A DNA stretch of 64,000 bases, from assembly GCA_964019655.1 (NCBI GenBank), contig CAXHTR010000005.1, forward strand, positions 1,364,001 to 1,428,000, written 5' to 3'. The position numbers were made by a program, and so were the translations under genes. Below, in pieces: positions 28,705 through 39,275 of the stretch (positions are counted from its first letter, which is position 1; each line of letters begins with the position of its first letter). The notes under the pieces are model-generated. The model was not told the origin of the DNA. It saw only the letters and a list, made by a program, of their open reading frames with translations, and searched no databases. Source of the DNA: Perkinsela sp. pyNocScin1. Taxonomy: Eukaryota > Euglenozoa > Kinetoplastea > Prokinetoplastida > Perkinselidae.

Positions 28705-29643
28705 TCAAAGGTTATGAATGACTTCGTCAACTATGTGCTCGTACTCACAGTCAAACGAACCCGAATCATCTGATGTGTAGCACGTGAGATCTGGTCCCCA
28801 TTCGTGCGGTTTGCCGTCTGCGTCCACAGCGGTGTCCACACCGCGGAGATTGAAATACGCCTCCGCATGCGCTGAAGTCCGCACGTCCCCGAGTATCGCT
28901 GCTGGTCGCAGTTTGTTGCCTCGCACGTCTATTTCCGACAGATTCTGCGGGAAAACCATAAGTCGAAAACTCCCCGAAAAACAATTATCGCTCAGGTTGA
29001 TGTAATCGATGCCAGGTGGCAAGCGATTGATATGGATTGGTCCGACGAGATTGTTATCCGAAACGTCCAGATGCTTGAGTGCCTCTGGAAGGCTATCCAG
29101 CGCTATTTCGCCACAGAATTGGTTGCTGTCTGCAGCAAAGACCTTGAGGGAATCGGGGAGATCGCCAAGCTGACAGCTCCCGCAGAATGCATTTGCGCTG
29201 ATATTTATGTACGTCATGCATCTCGGGAAATCTTTGCAATTGATCGATCCGTGGAGTGCATTGTTTGAGACGCTGAAATCCTCAAGTTTTGAGGGCAAAT
29301 GTGATGTCGATAATGTTCCATGGAGCTTTGCGTGGCTCATTGCAAAAACTCGGACGAGCGGTGGGATGAAATAGAAGGGAAATTGTGCATCTGTGCATAC
29401 AACGATACCTGCGTCTACGCTAACCACTCGCTGACCACCACTGTCACCTTCACACTCTATTCCTGGCCACGCACAAACGTCCTTGAAGTTACCACTTCCA
29501 TCCTGAAAGAGTCGCATTTCTCTTTTTTCGACTGCACCAACGACGATCTCCATGAGGGCCTGGTCAGACATCGAGTCGTAGTCAAGGCGCCCAAGGGCTG
29601 GATCAACGGTGAATAGCTTTGTGAAGCAACGTAGGCTCTGCAT
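28705..29643 (-). CDS. Secreted LRR protein, family A, extended acidic tail (312 aa)
   Basis: MQSLRCFTKLFTV before DPALGRLDYD; helix MSDQALMEIVVGAV; cap pair C57/C64 (CAWPGIEC) with an extra GDSGGQ insertion after it. About eight LRRs. After the block DTAVDADGKPHEWG comes a further 30 acidic residues (YTSDDSGSFDCEYEHIVDEV). The 30446 gene has a shorter version of the same extension (RSADANALDFEYY), and both share FRLM.FP and RPxAxLGDV, so they are close paralogues in tandem. Confidence 0.88.
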   Translation of the reverse strand: MQSLRCFTKLFTVDPALGRLDYDSMSDQALMEIVVGAVEKREMRLFQDGSGNFKDVCAWPGIECEGDSGGQRVVSVDAGIVVCTDAQFPFYFIPPLVRVFAMSHAKLHGTLSTSHLPSKLEDFSVSNNALHGSINCKDFPRCMTYINISANAFCGSCQLGDLPDSLKVFAADSNQFCGEIALDSLPEALKHLDVSDNNLVGPIHINRLPPGIDYINLSDNCFSGSFRLMVFPQNLSEIDVRGNKLRPAAILGDVRTSAHAEAYFNLRGVDTAVDADGKPHEWGPDLTCYTSDDSGSFDCEYEHIVDEVIHNL

Positions 29644-30445
29644 TTACTAAAAATAAGGGTGATGATTGAAAGAGAACGTATGGATCCCAGCCTATCAGCT
29701 TTCTTTCCTCTATTCAAAAAAATTCACTCAACTGGAAAAAATAAATGCGGACTACACGCCAATGTATCTGACCACCTGCCTTTCAAGCATAACCCATCAG
29801 CGCAGACTTGTACTGATCCAGAGCTGCACTGTCTTTTAATTGAGAAATATGCATGAATTCGCATTGGTAGGAAGTATTATAGACGCAGGTTCTCGATCAG
29901 CAACACCACGACTGTACACCACATGCTTAAGCGTGCTGCGACGCTTGTATTTTCACCATTTCCTTTTTGTATAAGTGCAACGCTTTCTTTTTCTTGTATT
30001 TATTGCTAAACAAGAAATGAAGAATTCAAAGTTAAGCGAGCACAATTTGTTAACTTTTGGCGAAATCACTACCCTTGTCCCCGGATGCAAAACTTTACTT
30101 TTGACTTCCTAAGTCCCGGAGTATGACGGCTGAGCGCAGTGTATTTTTCCATACATCCGATTATCAATGCACTTCTGGAAATGCCTGTAGACGAATATTG
30201 CTCTCGTATTTCGTCAAATTTCTTTTTCTTTGATCATCTTTGGATTTTCCTGCTCTGTATTCATGACTACACTCGTTTTGAATGTGACCCGCAGACGTCG
30301 AACATTTTCACACGAGAAATAACATAAACATTGCAATCAAATTTTTTCAGACACGTAGCTACGCTTCTATATCGTAACTCATCATCTTTCTATGTGTACG
30401 TATACATATTCTTTGATCGTGCAAAGATTTCGACTTTCGCACTTC
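29644..30445. other. Intergenic spacer, 802 bp
   Basis: No supported gene or LRR relic. T-rich in 29920-30400. Confidence 0.45.
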
Positions 30446-31351
30446 TCAGTAGTATTCAAAGTCAAGCGCATTCGCATCAGCAGATCTGTACGCAGTCGGT
30501 TTGGCACTCCAAGCGTGCACATTGCCGTCCTCGTCGACTGCTGAAGCTAAACCTTGGAGGCGAAAATACGCCTTCTTATGAACCGATGATTTCACGTCCC
30601 CGAGTACAGCTATCGGGCGCATTTCATTGCCCCGAACGTTAATATTGGAAAGATTCTCCGGGAATGCCATAAGGCGAAAGGTACCCAAAAAAGAATTCTT
30701 GCTGAGGTTTATAGAGTTCATCCCTTGTGGCAGTCTCTCGATATTGATAGAACCTGTGAGCAAATTTTCAGACAGAAGAAGTGTTTCCATTGCCGGTGGG
30801 AGGTCATTCAGGCTGATTTCGCCGGAAAATTGATTGCACTCTGCAGAAAAGTCCTTCAAAGAATGGGGTAAGTCGGCTAGTTGGAGGCTTCCACAAAATT
30901 TATTTCCGCTTATTTCTATCAGCTCCATCTGTCTTGGAAAATTTGCTAGATTTAAAGGCCCATGGAGCTTGTTGAATGAAATGAAGAGGACTGTAAGCTT
31001 TGGCGGCAAATGCGATGTCTCGAGTGTTCCATGGACATTCGAATTCGTCGCGTCAAAATAGCTGACCATCGGTGGGATGAAATTGAATGGAAACTGCTTG
31101 GCAGAGAATGTCATACAATTGAGAATAATCTTTACCACGCGGTCATCATCGCTCTCACTTTCTGTGCACTCGACACCGGGCCACTCGCAGGTGTCTAAAA
31201 AGTTGCCGCTTTCATCCTGGTAAAAGCTTTTCTCTTCTATATCCATTCCATCAATGAGCATCTCCATCAGTGTTTGGTCAGAGAGCAAGTCGTAGTCAAG
31301 GCGCCTAAGGGCAGAGTCGACAGACATGAGAGCAGTGCAGATCATTCCCAT
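30446..31351 (-). CDS. Secreted LRR protein, family A (301 aa)
   Basis: The start could be MGMICTALMS (31351) or the second Met two codons in; both give a short signal before VDSALRRLDYD. Helix LSDQTLMEMLIDGM, cap pair C55/C62 (CEWPGVEC) followed by an acidic TESESDDD loop. About eight LRRs including NKFCGSLQLADLPHS. Tail SAVDEDGNVHAW plus the acidic extension described for its paralogue at 28705. Likely secreted. Confidence 0.88.
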   Translation of the reverse strand: MGMICTALMSVDSALRRLDYDLLSDQTLMEMLIDGMDIEEKSFYQDESGNFLDTCEWPGVECTESESDDDRVVKIILNCMTFSAKQFPFNFIPPMVSYFDATNSNVHGTLETSHLPPKLTVLFISFNKLHGPLNLANFPRQMELIEISGNKFCGSLQLADLPHSLKDFSAECNQFSGEISLNDLPPAMETLLLSENLLTGSINIERLPQGMNSINLSKNSFLGTFRLMAFPENLSNINVRGNEMRPIAVLGDVKSSVHKKAYFRLQGLASAVDEDGNVHAWSAKPTAYRSADANALDFEYY

Positions 31352-31644
31352 TTTGTAGAAAGAATCAATTTATAAGAAGTTAATACATCCAACAAGAGCT
31401 GACTAGAAATGTACAAAATGTACTGAGCACTTTGTGATGTTTCGAATTTTTGATTTGATTGATCGACCTTCTGCTTTCAATGCTAGCTGAAGCGCTTGAA
31501 GCCTGAAGAGTGGAAATCTAGATGATCATTTTTTGACTGTAGCAATGCACGTAAAACACAAAATCTACTTTATAAGCAAAATTTTGTTCAAACAACTTTT
31601 TCATCTTTTTCCATCATATTACACGCTCTATGATTGGAATGCTT

Positions 31645-32424
31645 TCAGAACAAATATCTGTCATAATTTGACTCTACTTTCATGACATTCCAGAAATCCG
31701 CATGGGACACACGAATATCACACAGAACACCCCCGATGCCTCGAATCTTGACCACTTTCTCCGACTGTGATTTGAACGCCATCCGCGTGAGATTCTCTGG
31801 TATACTCTCGAAAACAACATTCACCTTCCGAAGATACCAGTTGGTCAGCTGGAGCCAGCGGAGCGTCTTTGGGACATTGTCAATGGTAATTGACCGCATC
31901 CGCTGGCAGTAGTGCTCAGTGATGTAAAACTCTTCGATTCGAGGCGGAAGCGCCCGAAAGTTTATCTGCTTGGGGTCATCCTTTCCGTAGTGAAACGTGC
32001 TGCACCTTTGCAGGTTGAAGAGACGCAGGTCTCGCGGGAGGCTTTCCATGTGCCAGTTGGCCAGAATAGACACCAGTCGCATGCTGAAGACACGCGTTGT
32101 CGGTGGGATCCACGCAATGCTGGCGATGTAGATTTTCTCGGACCAGTGCCCGGTCATAACGACTGATATTGATTGAATAGCCCCTTCTTGACATTCGATA
32201 CCTTTCCAGAGGCAGCAAACATCTGAATAGTCTTGTACATTACCTTCTGTGAAAAAGTGCAGAAGCGATGAGTAGCCCTCTTGCATGGGCTCGTACGATG
32301 CCGGTTCCATGAATTTTTGAAGAAGGCTGCATTGCATACTCTGAAGATTTTGGGTGTGATTTAGTACTGTTTTGGGGTCAGCGGAATGCAATCGGTGGAG
32401 AAGTGATACAAAGATGAGGTTCAT
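31645..32424 (-). CDS. Secreted LRR-like protein, family B (259 aa)
   Basis: I start at ATG 32424 (MNLIFVSLLHRLHSA before DPKTVL), which has the TTCAAATG context and a proper signal; the longer frame to 32493 adds a charged, non-signal stretch. Cap cysteines C70, C71 and C78 (CCLWKGIEC). The WxPP motif is IAWIPPTTRVF. Irregular LRRs follow: LPRDLRLFNL, INFRALPPRIEEFYI, VPKTLRWLQL. The tail VVKIRGIGGVLCDIRVSH is the clearest copy of the B terminal motif. Adjacent to the B gene at 32772. Confidence 0.86.
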   Translation of the reverse strand: MNLIFVSLLHRLHSADPKTVLNHTQNLQSMQCSLLQKFMEPASYEPMQEGYSSLLHFFTEGNVQDYSDVCCLWKGIECQEGAIQSISVVMTGHWSEKIYIASIAWIPPTTRVFSMRLVSILANWHMESLPRDLRLFNLQRCSTFHYGKDDPKQINFRALPPRIEEFYITEHYCQRMRSITIDNVPKTLRWLQLTNWYLRKVNVVFESIPENLTRMAFKSQSEKVVKIRGIGGVLCDIRVSHADFWNVMKVESNYDRYLF

Positions 32425-32771
32425 TTGAATGAAAAGAATTGATAAAGGAAGAGACTTCCTTGTACTCAGCATTGATTTTTTTAAAGATAGCATAGGGCAT
32501 TTCGTATTTTCTTTATGCCTTCTTTGCCTCTGCTCGAATTTTTAAATCTAGCATAGCATCTGGCCGGAAGAAAAGGAGAGCCTTATCACCAACCATGGCA
32601 GTTCATAAAACGCAAAAGACGAGTGCGCATTCTATAAAGGCCAAGTTTCGCCGAAACGCAGAGATTTTGACATAGATTCTTCATGGATGACACACCTGAA
32701 GCAAATTTCTCTCGAAAAACGGACCTCCGACATTCTTTTGTACATTTGATGCTTCGTATGCCTCTTCCTAT

Positions 32772-33551
32772 TCACCCTGGGATATATTCGCTGTACTGCA
32801 TCAGCCTGCGCATATCTCCTCGAAACTCCTTGTTTATGACCCTATTGTCTTTGCCTTTCCCTCTTATCGACTCAATCTTCACGCTCGATTTATTCTTAGG
32901 AGAGCCCAGGCACATGGACTGAAAGTCTCTTGGCAAAGAAGCAAAGTCCACGAGCGCCACACTGACACTTATGCACGAAATGTGCAGGATGCGGAGCGTT
33001 TTTGGAAGATTCTGAATACAAATAGTCGGCTGCATCGGGAAGTAACTTTCTATAAAGTGCATTTCTTCGAGCTGTGGGGGCAGCTGGCGGAAGTCCAAAT
33101 TCGTTTTCACATTTGCATACGCAGCCTCCTCGCACCTGCGCAAGGCGATGAACAGAATGCTTTTCGGTAACGAACGAAAGTTCCACCCGTTGAGCACCCA
33201 GACGAGATTCAGGCTGCAGGTAAGCGTGTGCGGGGGCAGCCAGTCGAGGCGGATGATCGTCTGTATTTTGCACTCAGCACTCCGTATGTCCAGCCACAGC
33301 GACTGCATCAGACCGCTCGTGCACTCGATGCCGTGCCAGGTGCACACATCCTGAGGGTTGGCGTTCGTATGGAAAATCTTCCAAGCAGGCTGGAAATCAG
33401 TATTGAACTCTGGATATCCAGCGGGCTCCATGAGCTTGTTCATGCAGTTGCGCTGAAAAATTGAGGTGTGTGCTTTTTGCAGGGATGGACTAGTAGAATC
33501 AGCACAATAGACAACAGTGGAAAAGAGAAGATTCCGAAGTGCTGATTGCAT
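32772..33551 (-). CDS. Secreted LRR-like protein, family B (259 aa)
   Basis: MQSALRNLLFSTVVYCA before DSTSPS is a signal peptide of 17 residues. The cap is CTWHGIEC (C70/C77). LDWLPPHTLTC is the WxPP motif. LRR-like elements: LPKSILFIAL, LDFRQLPPQLEEMHF, LPKTLRILHI. The tail VKIESIRGKGKDNRVINKEF ends MQYSEYIPG. The same EPA(S/G)Y motif before the cap as in 31645 shows they are tandem paralogues. Confidence 0.86.
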   Translation of the reverse strand: MQSALRNLLFSTVVYCADSTSPSLQKAHTSIFQRNCMNKLMEPAGYPEFNTDFQPAWKIFHTNANPQDVCTWHGIECTSGLMQSLWLDIRSAECKIQTIIRLDWLPPHTLTCSLNLVWVLNGWNFRSLPKSILFIALRRCEEAAYANVKTNLDFRQLPPQLEEMHFIESYFPMQPTICIQNLPKTLRILHISCISVSVALVDFASLPRDFQSMCLGSPKNKSSVKIESIRGKGKDNRVINKEFRGDMRRLMQYSEYIPG

Positions 33552-33995
33552 TATAATTCTAGAAACGCTGATAGAGTCGATCGGACTCGTATGAATGCCA
33601 TCATCTGATGAAAGAAAGGTTATATGAACTCATTTTCGCAGAAAAGAGATTTGAATGTCAAAACTTTTAGTCACATTGGTGCTTAGATGACTTTAAGCAA
33701 AACGTATAGATCAAGCGCCCAGTATCGTTGGTATCATGTTCAAATGCTGATTTTGCTTTCTCTCAGCTCTCAAAGCACACAAATTTGATAAATTTTCATA
33801 GCATCTTCACATCGCTCAATGGTAACCTTCACAGAGAAGTTTCTCCTCTCTGCGAATTTCAGACGAATCAAGGAAAGAATAATTTCAAAATTACAAAGAG
33901 TGCAGAGAACATTGTCAAGTTTAACCTTGCATTACCTACACACATGAAAACCTCTCTCGATTGATGCATTTACTTCAAACTCTGTGACATAAGAC
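33552..33995. other. Intergenic spacer, 444 bp
   Basis: No supported gene; AT-rich. Confidence 0.45.
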
Positions 33996-35394
33996 TTAAA
34001 AGAACTTGAACGACGCATTTCTCGTTCGAATACTCGTAAAAAGATTCCCCGATATATCGACCTTTACCAAAGCGTCCGGCACGTCCGTCGTGTCCACCTC
34101 GCCGCTCAGCAGATTGCCCTGCAGATCGAGCTCACACAGCGCCGATGGGAGAGACCCCAGGCTGATTTCACCTGTGAAACGGTTATGCGAGAGCAAAAGG
34201 TCTGTGAGTGCCAGCGGCAGCGCTGTCAGGTCTACCCCACCCGAAAGCGCATTGCAGTGCAGCCAGAGCTGCTTTAAAGTCGGTGGCAGCGCCGTGAGGC
34301 ACACCTCTCCCGAAAAATTGTTCTTGTTGACGAGGAGCTCCTCCATGCGCGCCGGCAGTTTTGTCAGTTCGAGACTACCTTGGAGCACATTGATGCTCAG
34401 GCGAAGGCTTTTCATCCTCCAAGGCAAATTTTTCAGGTCAATCACTCCAAAAAGCGCGCAGTTCGACGCGCCAAACGTTTCCAACTCGTCCGGTAGCTTT
34501 TCTGTTTGTATCGACCCCGCGAGTGGATTGTCTGCAAAGCCGATGAACTCTATCTCTCGTGGCAGCTTGTCAAAAGTCACACTCCCGCAGAATTTGTTCG
34601 AAAATATGTTAGAGACAGAAAGACGGGGCGGGAGGGCGCTCAGGTCGAGCGGGCCGTGCAGCTGATTCCGAAACACACCGATCTCAGAAAGCCCTGGCGG
34701 CAGCTTGTCCAGTCGTATTGTCCCTGTAAATTGGTTGGTGTGCAGAAAGAGCTCCTGCATGGTGTCCGGCAGGGCTGTCAAGTCGAGCGTCCCCGAGAGC
34801 CGATTGCTGTTGGCGTAGAAGAGTTCCATTCTTGGTGGCAATTTTGTCAAGTTAAGATCACCCTGAAACGCATTCGTGCCGATGCCGATGTGCATCATCT
34901 GTCGTGGGAAGTGCGCAGTGTCAATAACCCCGCTGAGCTGATTGTCAGTGAGGCCGAGCTCAAGGAGGCCTGGTGGGCCATTCGCGAGTGATAGGCTGTC
35001 AGCGAATTCCTGTCAGCGAATTCCCCCAGCAGAAGAGCAGCTCGAGGCCCGGTGGCAATAGCCCCAGGTCGATGCTCCCAGAAGCAGAAAATCGACTGAA
35101 CGTCAACCCTTTCAGCGTTTGCGGCAAAAACTGAAAATGAAAGGTTCCTCCTTGGGCGTCTGCAGCTTCGTCCCTTTGCATTCGGATATCGGTGACTTCT
35201 GCGTTGGCATTGCAGATCACGCCGTGCCAGTCGCATGCATCTTTGAAGTTGCCATTAGCATCGAGGAAGGTGCCTTGGTCATGGAGGCCAGAAAAGCACA
35301 TTTCCATCAAAGCCTGCTGGGACATGCTGTCGTAGTCGAGGCGGCCGAGGCTCGATGTGTCAGTGGAATGGAAGGACAATGGGATGAGATTCAT
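33996..35394 (-). pseudogene. Long LRR protein, family A, broken at a 14-bp tandem duplication
   Basis: The N-half (35394 down to a stop at 34999) encodes MNLIPLSFHSTDTSSLGRLD, MSQQALMEM, the cap CDWHGVIC and two LRRs. The C-half (to 33996) continues in another frame with about thirteen more LRRs. The break coincides with a direct duplication CTGTCAGCGAATTC at 34996-35009 and 35010-35023. Removing one copy takes away the stop but does not by itself align the two frames, so a further one-base change is present. The end VDISGNLFTSIRTRNASFKFF lacks the VVDE block, like the intact long gene at 6389. Confidence 0.75.
34996..35023. repeat. 14-bp perfect tandem duplication inside an LRR gene
   Basis: CTGTCAGCGAATTC occurs twice in direct succession. 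It creates an in-frame TGA in the N-half on -. A typical slippage or fill-in product. Confidence 0.9.
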
Positions 35395-35521
35395 TTGAAT
35401 TGTGTGGAAAAGTGTGTAGAGGCAGAAAGAATAACTGGATGATATACTCTTTGTTCAAAGCAAATGATAGCAAATTTTCTTATTGTGCGAAGATCGACTT
35501 CTACTTGAACTTCAACTACTT

Positions 35522-36247
35522 TCAGCTTTCCTCGCTTCGCCGTCGCCTGTTCTGGCCGTACAGACACTGATGCAGCTTCCCTGCCCACTCGATGTACTGC
35601 TCAGCAAAGTAACCTTGCAGGCGGATCGCCGTTTTCGTGTCTGGGGCCACGCCGACGTTCTTCGCCGGAATATTTTTTGCTTTCGCTGTGAGAAAGTACG
35701 CGACGACAAAGCCCTTTGGCAGGCGTTCAATATCGTAGAAAATCTTTTCGACTCGGTTGAACGACAGGTCGACGACAACGAGCTTAGGCGGGAGGCACAA
35801 GAGTGACACTTCGCCGACGAGGTGGTTGCCGCGCAAATGGATCTGGAAAATCTTGGGAGGAAGACCAGAAAGGTCTATTCTCCCCTCGACCGAACACCGC
35901 TTGGCGCGAAAGAGCAGCAGACTGCGCGGGAGCGCTCGGGCTTCCAGCGGTGCAGCGACAGGCATCTCGAAAAGGTTCATTTCGCTGACAGTTGGGGGAA
36001 TCCAGCTGAGGCTTCGTACTGCGACGTCAGTATATTGCGACCAAGAAATCTTTATGAGAAGTCCATCTTTGCACTCTGTGCCCTGATATGTGCAGATTTC
36101 ATCGTTTTTCTTGGCGTCTGGGTGAGAACGATGCACAAATTTCTGTGTGCAGAACGCTTGAAACTCGGCAGAGGTCATCGGAATATTCGAGATGTCAGCA
36201 GTCAATATGCTGAGAGCGAAGGTAGAAAGAAAGAATGCATGCTTCAT
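35522..36247 (-). CDS. Secreted LRR-like protein, family B (241 aa)
   Basis: MKHAFFLSTFALSILTA before DISN is the best signal peptide in the window. The cap is CTYQGTEC (C52/C59), with Tyr in place of Trp. LSWIPPTVSEM is the WxPP motif. Two fairly regular LRRs (VEGRIDLSGLPPKIFQIHL, LVGEVSLLCLPPKLVVVDL) make it closer to family A repeats than other B members, as in 58432. The tail is long and basic (GQNRRRRSEES) and lacks the VKIxGIG motif. Likely secreted. Confidence 0.85.
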   Translation of the reverse strand: MKHAFFLSTFALSILTADISNIPMTSAEFQAFCTQKFVHRSHPDAKKNDEICTYQGTECKDGLLIKISWSQYTDVAVRSLSWIPPTVSEMNLFEMPVAAPLEARALPRSLLLFRAKRCSVEGRIDLSGLPPKIFQIHLRGNHLVGEVSLLCLPPKLVVVDLSFNRVEKIFYDIERLPKGFVVAYFLTAKAKNIPAKNVGVAPDTKTAIRLQGYFAEQYIEWAGKLHQCLYGQNRRRRSEES

Positions 36248-36777
36248 AAGGGAAAATTAGAAAAAAGATGAATGCGATGAAGAGTCTTTGAAAGCATAAG
36301 TGGTGCTTATGTGACGAGAAGCAAACAAACATACAATGTCTTGCGTAAAACACACGGAACAGCATTGTACATTATTGCCTTCAAATATTCCTTTCAGCAA
36401 TTCGTGCACAGCATAAAAGTAGAAGCGATGTCCCTTGACAATGGAAGTGAAAGCAGTGCTCTTTCGCCATTTTGAAACATTTCGGACGACAGGCCCCATT
36501 TTTAGGCAGTGTAACCGCAGATCAGACTACGATTCGGATGATTTGTTCCAAACATACGTTGAGAACGGTGATTTCATCGCAGAATACCCCGTCAGAATTC
36601 GATACTGAATCCAAAACATTCCTATATGCAGAGGCTGAGAAACAACACGTGAGGGCCAGGTGCGCTCGCCGCCATGTGTACGAAATGTATGTGAAGAAAT
36701 CCTATGAAAAAAAGTAAGTAGCGGCAATTTCCGTTACCTTGCATTCAAAACATCTATACTTTTATGATCCATCCATT
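36248..36777. other. Intergenic spacer, 530 bp
   Basis: No supported gene. Confidence 0.45.
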
Positions 36778-37743
36778 TTATCCTATGGACCAGTCGAATA
36801 CCTGCCCATTCTCATCCACAACGCCCGACAGCGTTGCCTTCGAGACGTAAATGCCCCGCCCGACTAAATCACTGCTGATCACTGCGACACCCGCAAATGC
36901 ATTCTCCGAGAGATCAATGCTCGTGAGCCCCCGAGGGATTTCCACGATCTCTAAACGCCCAGAGAGCGAGTTGCTCTGCAGGTGGAGCGCCAGAAGCGTC
37001 ACTGGCAACTTATGAAAGTGCACAGACCCTGTAAAATCGTTCACAGAAAGATCAAGAACTCGAAGCCTTTGGGGCAAGTGCTGCAGGCATATTTGACTTG
37101 AAAATTTGTTCTCGTCGAGATATAAGACCTCCAGGCGGGGAGGCAAATTCTTCATATCAACGCTCCCCATAAATGCATTTTTGCCCAGATTGAGTGTGCC
37201 GAGCGTCTCTGGGAGCTCTCCAAAGTTGATTTCCCCTTCAAATTTGTTTCGCTCGAGGCAGAGATTTTCCAATTCCTTGGGAAGACCTGTCAAGTCGCAG
37301 CTGCCCAGGAAACTATTCGATGGAATGTTGATATCTACCATTTTGGATGGAAATCGTAGAAAGTCCACATATCCCGTGAGATGTGTTTCAGTTATGGAAA
37401 TGTCTCTCAGACTCTGAGGGAGCGCTGCAGTGTCCATCGACCCAGAGCACCCTGCGTAAAAGAGCTCAAGCGTTTCGATAGTATCCGGAAGATAATCGAG
37501 ATGAATATCTCCCGGCAGCGTAATATCAAAATTGATGTGCGTCACCTTCCCTTCGTCGCTGCAGCTGACGCCGTACCAAGAGCATACGTCCATAAAGTTA
37601 CCATTCTCGTCTTGTAATGCCTTGAGGTATGCACTCTCGGTTGCGGCGAGCATCAGCTCCATTCGCGCCTGATCAGAGAGGGAAAACAGGTCTATGCGGC
37701 CGAGAGATGTATCAATGGCTTCGACAAGTATGAAGGACTGCAT
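36778..37743 (-). CDS. Secreted LRR protein, family A (321 aa)
   Basis: MQSFILVEAI before DTSLGRIDLF; helix LSDQARMELMLAAT; cap CSWYGVSC (C54/C61). About ten regular LRRs, among the most canonical in the array (FEGEINFGELPETLGTLNL, FMGSVDMKNLPPRLEVLYL), including the Cys repeat FLGSCDLTGLPKE. The tail is SGVVDENGQVFDWSIG, with Phe in place of the usual His. Intact and probably secreted. Confidence 0.89.
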   Translation of the reverse strand: MQSFILVEAIDTSLGRIDLFSLSDQARMELMLAATESAYLKALQDENGNFMDVCSWYGVSCSDEGKVTHINFDITLPGDIHLDYLPDTIETLELFYAGCSGSMDTAALPQSLRDISITETHLTGYVDFLRFPSKMVDINIPSNSFLGSCDLTGLPKELENLCLERNKFEGEINFGELPETLGTLNLGKNAFMGSVDMKNLPPRLEVLYLDENKFSSQICLQHLPQRLRVLDLSVNDFTGSVHFHKLPVTLLALHLQSNSLSGRLEIVEIPRGLTSIDLSENAFAGVAVISSDLVGRGIYVSKATLSGVVDENGQVFDWSIG

Positions 37744-38070
37744 TGTATGTTTTTCTTCAAATACTGCAACATAGCTGTAGCTTTATTGACTAGAACCCAT
37801 TTTGTAAGAATTTTACGCAAAGATTGATGTGTACACGTAGATGGCTTTCCATACTGAGACAATTTTTGTGTGCCGAAGACCTGATAAGCGTGAGAAGAGA
37901 ACATTTGTAAATTTCATTGAAAAAATCATTTCTGAGCGCTGCGCCTCGAAAATGCAAAGGCAAGCACATTCAAATGACCCAAGTGATCTGAAAATATAAT
38001 TTATCCTTTTCTGCTCTTGTTATCATTTTTCGCTTCGAGGTACTTCAGCGTTTAGCATGTGCATGCAAAA
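37744..38070. other. Intergenic spacer, 327 bp
   Basis: No supported gene. Confidence 0.45.
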
Positions 38071-38829
38071 TCAGATTCTGAATGGAAACATATCTTCGAA
38101 GTTCGTCATTGCCATAGCCCGCTCTTTGGTCATGTATGTGTTTGACACGCGCTCGTCCTTTCGGACTCTACCGACGCCAACGATTTTGACTGTGGCTTTG
38201 TGTTCGTTGAAGCCCGCAATATTCATTGACACAAGATTCGCAGGAAGTGCCTCAAATGCGACGACTGCAGTTCGAATAATCCTGCTGCCGATTTCCACGA
38301 TCCGCATGCTTTCCGGAAGATTTCCTATGTAAATCACCCCTTTCGTCAAAACTCGGCGAAAGTAAAGCTCTTCCATCTGACTTGGGAGATTGTGAAAATC
38401 GGTCGAGCCCCTTCGATGCGCACTCGAGCCAACGCAGGAATTCGAGAGGAGCAGGAAGCGCATCTGTCTCGGCAGCTTCGCCACAGTCCAATCGTGGGCG
38501 ATGGCTGAATTGTGCAAGCTGAAGACGCGGACAGTTGGTGGCAGCCCGTCCATATCAACACCAGCCCTGGAAATCGGAAGGTGAATTTTGAAGCTCTCAA
38601 CAACGCCCTCGTTGCAGTGCACACCTTCCCATGTGCACGGATTTTCCGCATCTCCGGATTCTCAAAGAAAATAACGCATGAGCGCGCCCTGTTTTATGCG
38701 TATGCTCTGACACACGTCCGTCGGTGGATTGATAAGCCGCTGTATGCAACTGCTCTAGGCTTCGAGATACGAAATGGGCTTGACAGTATCTGCACAAATG
38801 AGCGTTCGGAATAGGTAAGACAGCACCAT
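38071..38829 (-). pseudogene. Family B gene with two in-frame stop codons
   Basis: Reading from ATG 38829 gives MVLSYLFRTLICA before DTVKP, a normal B signal. A TAG at 38755-38757 and a TGA at 38662-38664 interrupt the frame, which then continues unshifted through CTWEGVHC, LPPTVRVFSL, LPRQMRFLLL, LPSQMEELYF, LPESMRIVEI and the tail VKIVGVGRVRKDERV...MFPFRI. All B elements are in one frame over 253 codons, so the lesions are point mutations only. The closest relative is the B gene at 51342-52075. Confidence 0.75.
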
Positions 38830-39015
38830 TGGAGTGTACAAGGCGGTGATTGAAGAAAATATGGCTTGTTTCTACGCAAAAATCATTGCTATGGCATAAA
38901 ATGGTCATTTGATTTGCGTTTGTCGTGGCCATGCACACTTTTCAAGCAAAAAAAGATTGAAAATCATTTTTAGGGAATATTTTTGTGCGCATCGTTGTTC
39001 AGATACTTGCCGAAG

Positions 39016-39228
39016 GTTAAGCTGCTCCATCTAACTCGGGGGCTTTCAACAATCGATCGACTTCCTTCGATAATCACTCGAACCCACCCTGGAGTTCGAA
39101 AAAAGAAGGAAGCGCAGATGCCGCGAAAGCATCGCTGTCAGAGAGTAGGCTATAAGCACAGGGTCGGGCGATACAATTGACGGTGGACATGATTTCAGCG
39201 ATAAAAGAGAAAAATTCAACGTTTGCAT
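39016..39228 (-). pseudogene. Family B internal fragment
   Basis: Encodes PPSIVSPDPVLIAYSL and HLRFLLFSNSRVGSSDYRR, which matches the middle of the neighbouring 38071 pseudogene (MRFLLLSNSCVGSSAHRR). No start, cap or tail. DNA similarity runs along 39016-39110 against 38361-38450. It is a partial duplicate sandwiched between two B copies. Confidence 0.6.
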
Positions 39229-39275
39229 CGATGCAAATGAAATAGTCCTTCAAAACGCAGCAACCAAACTTTTCC

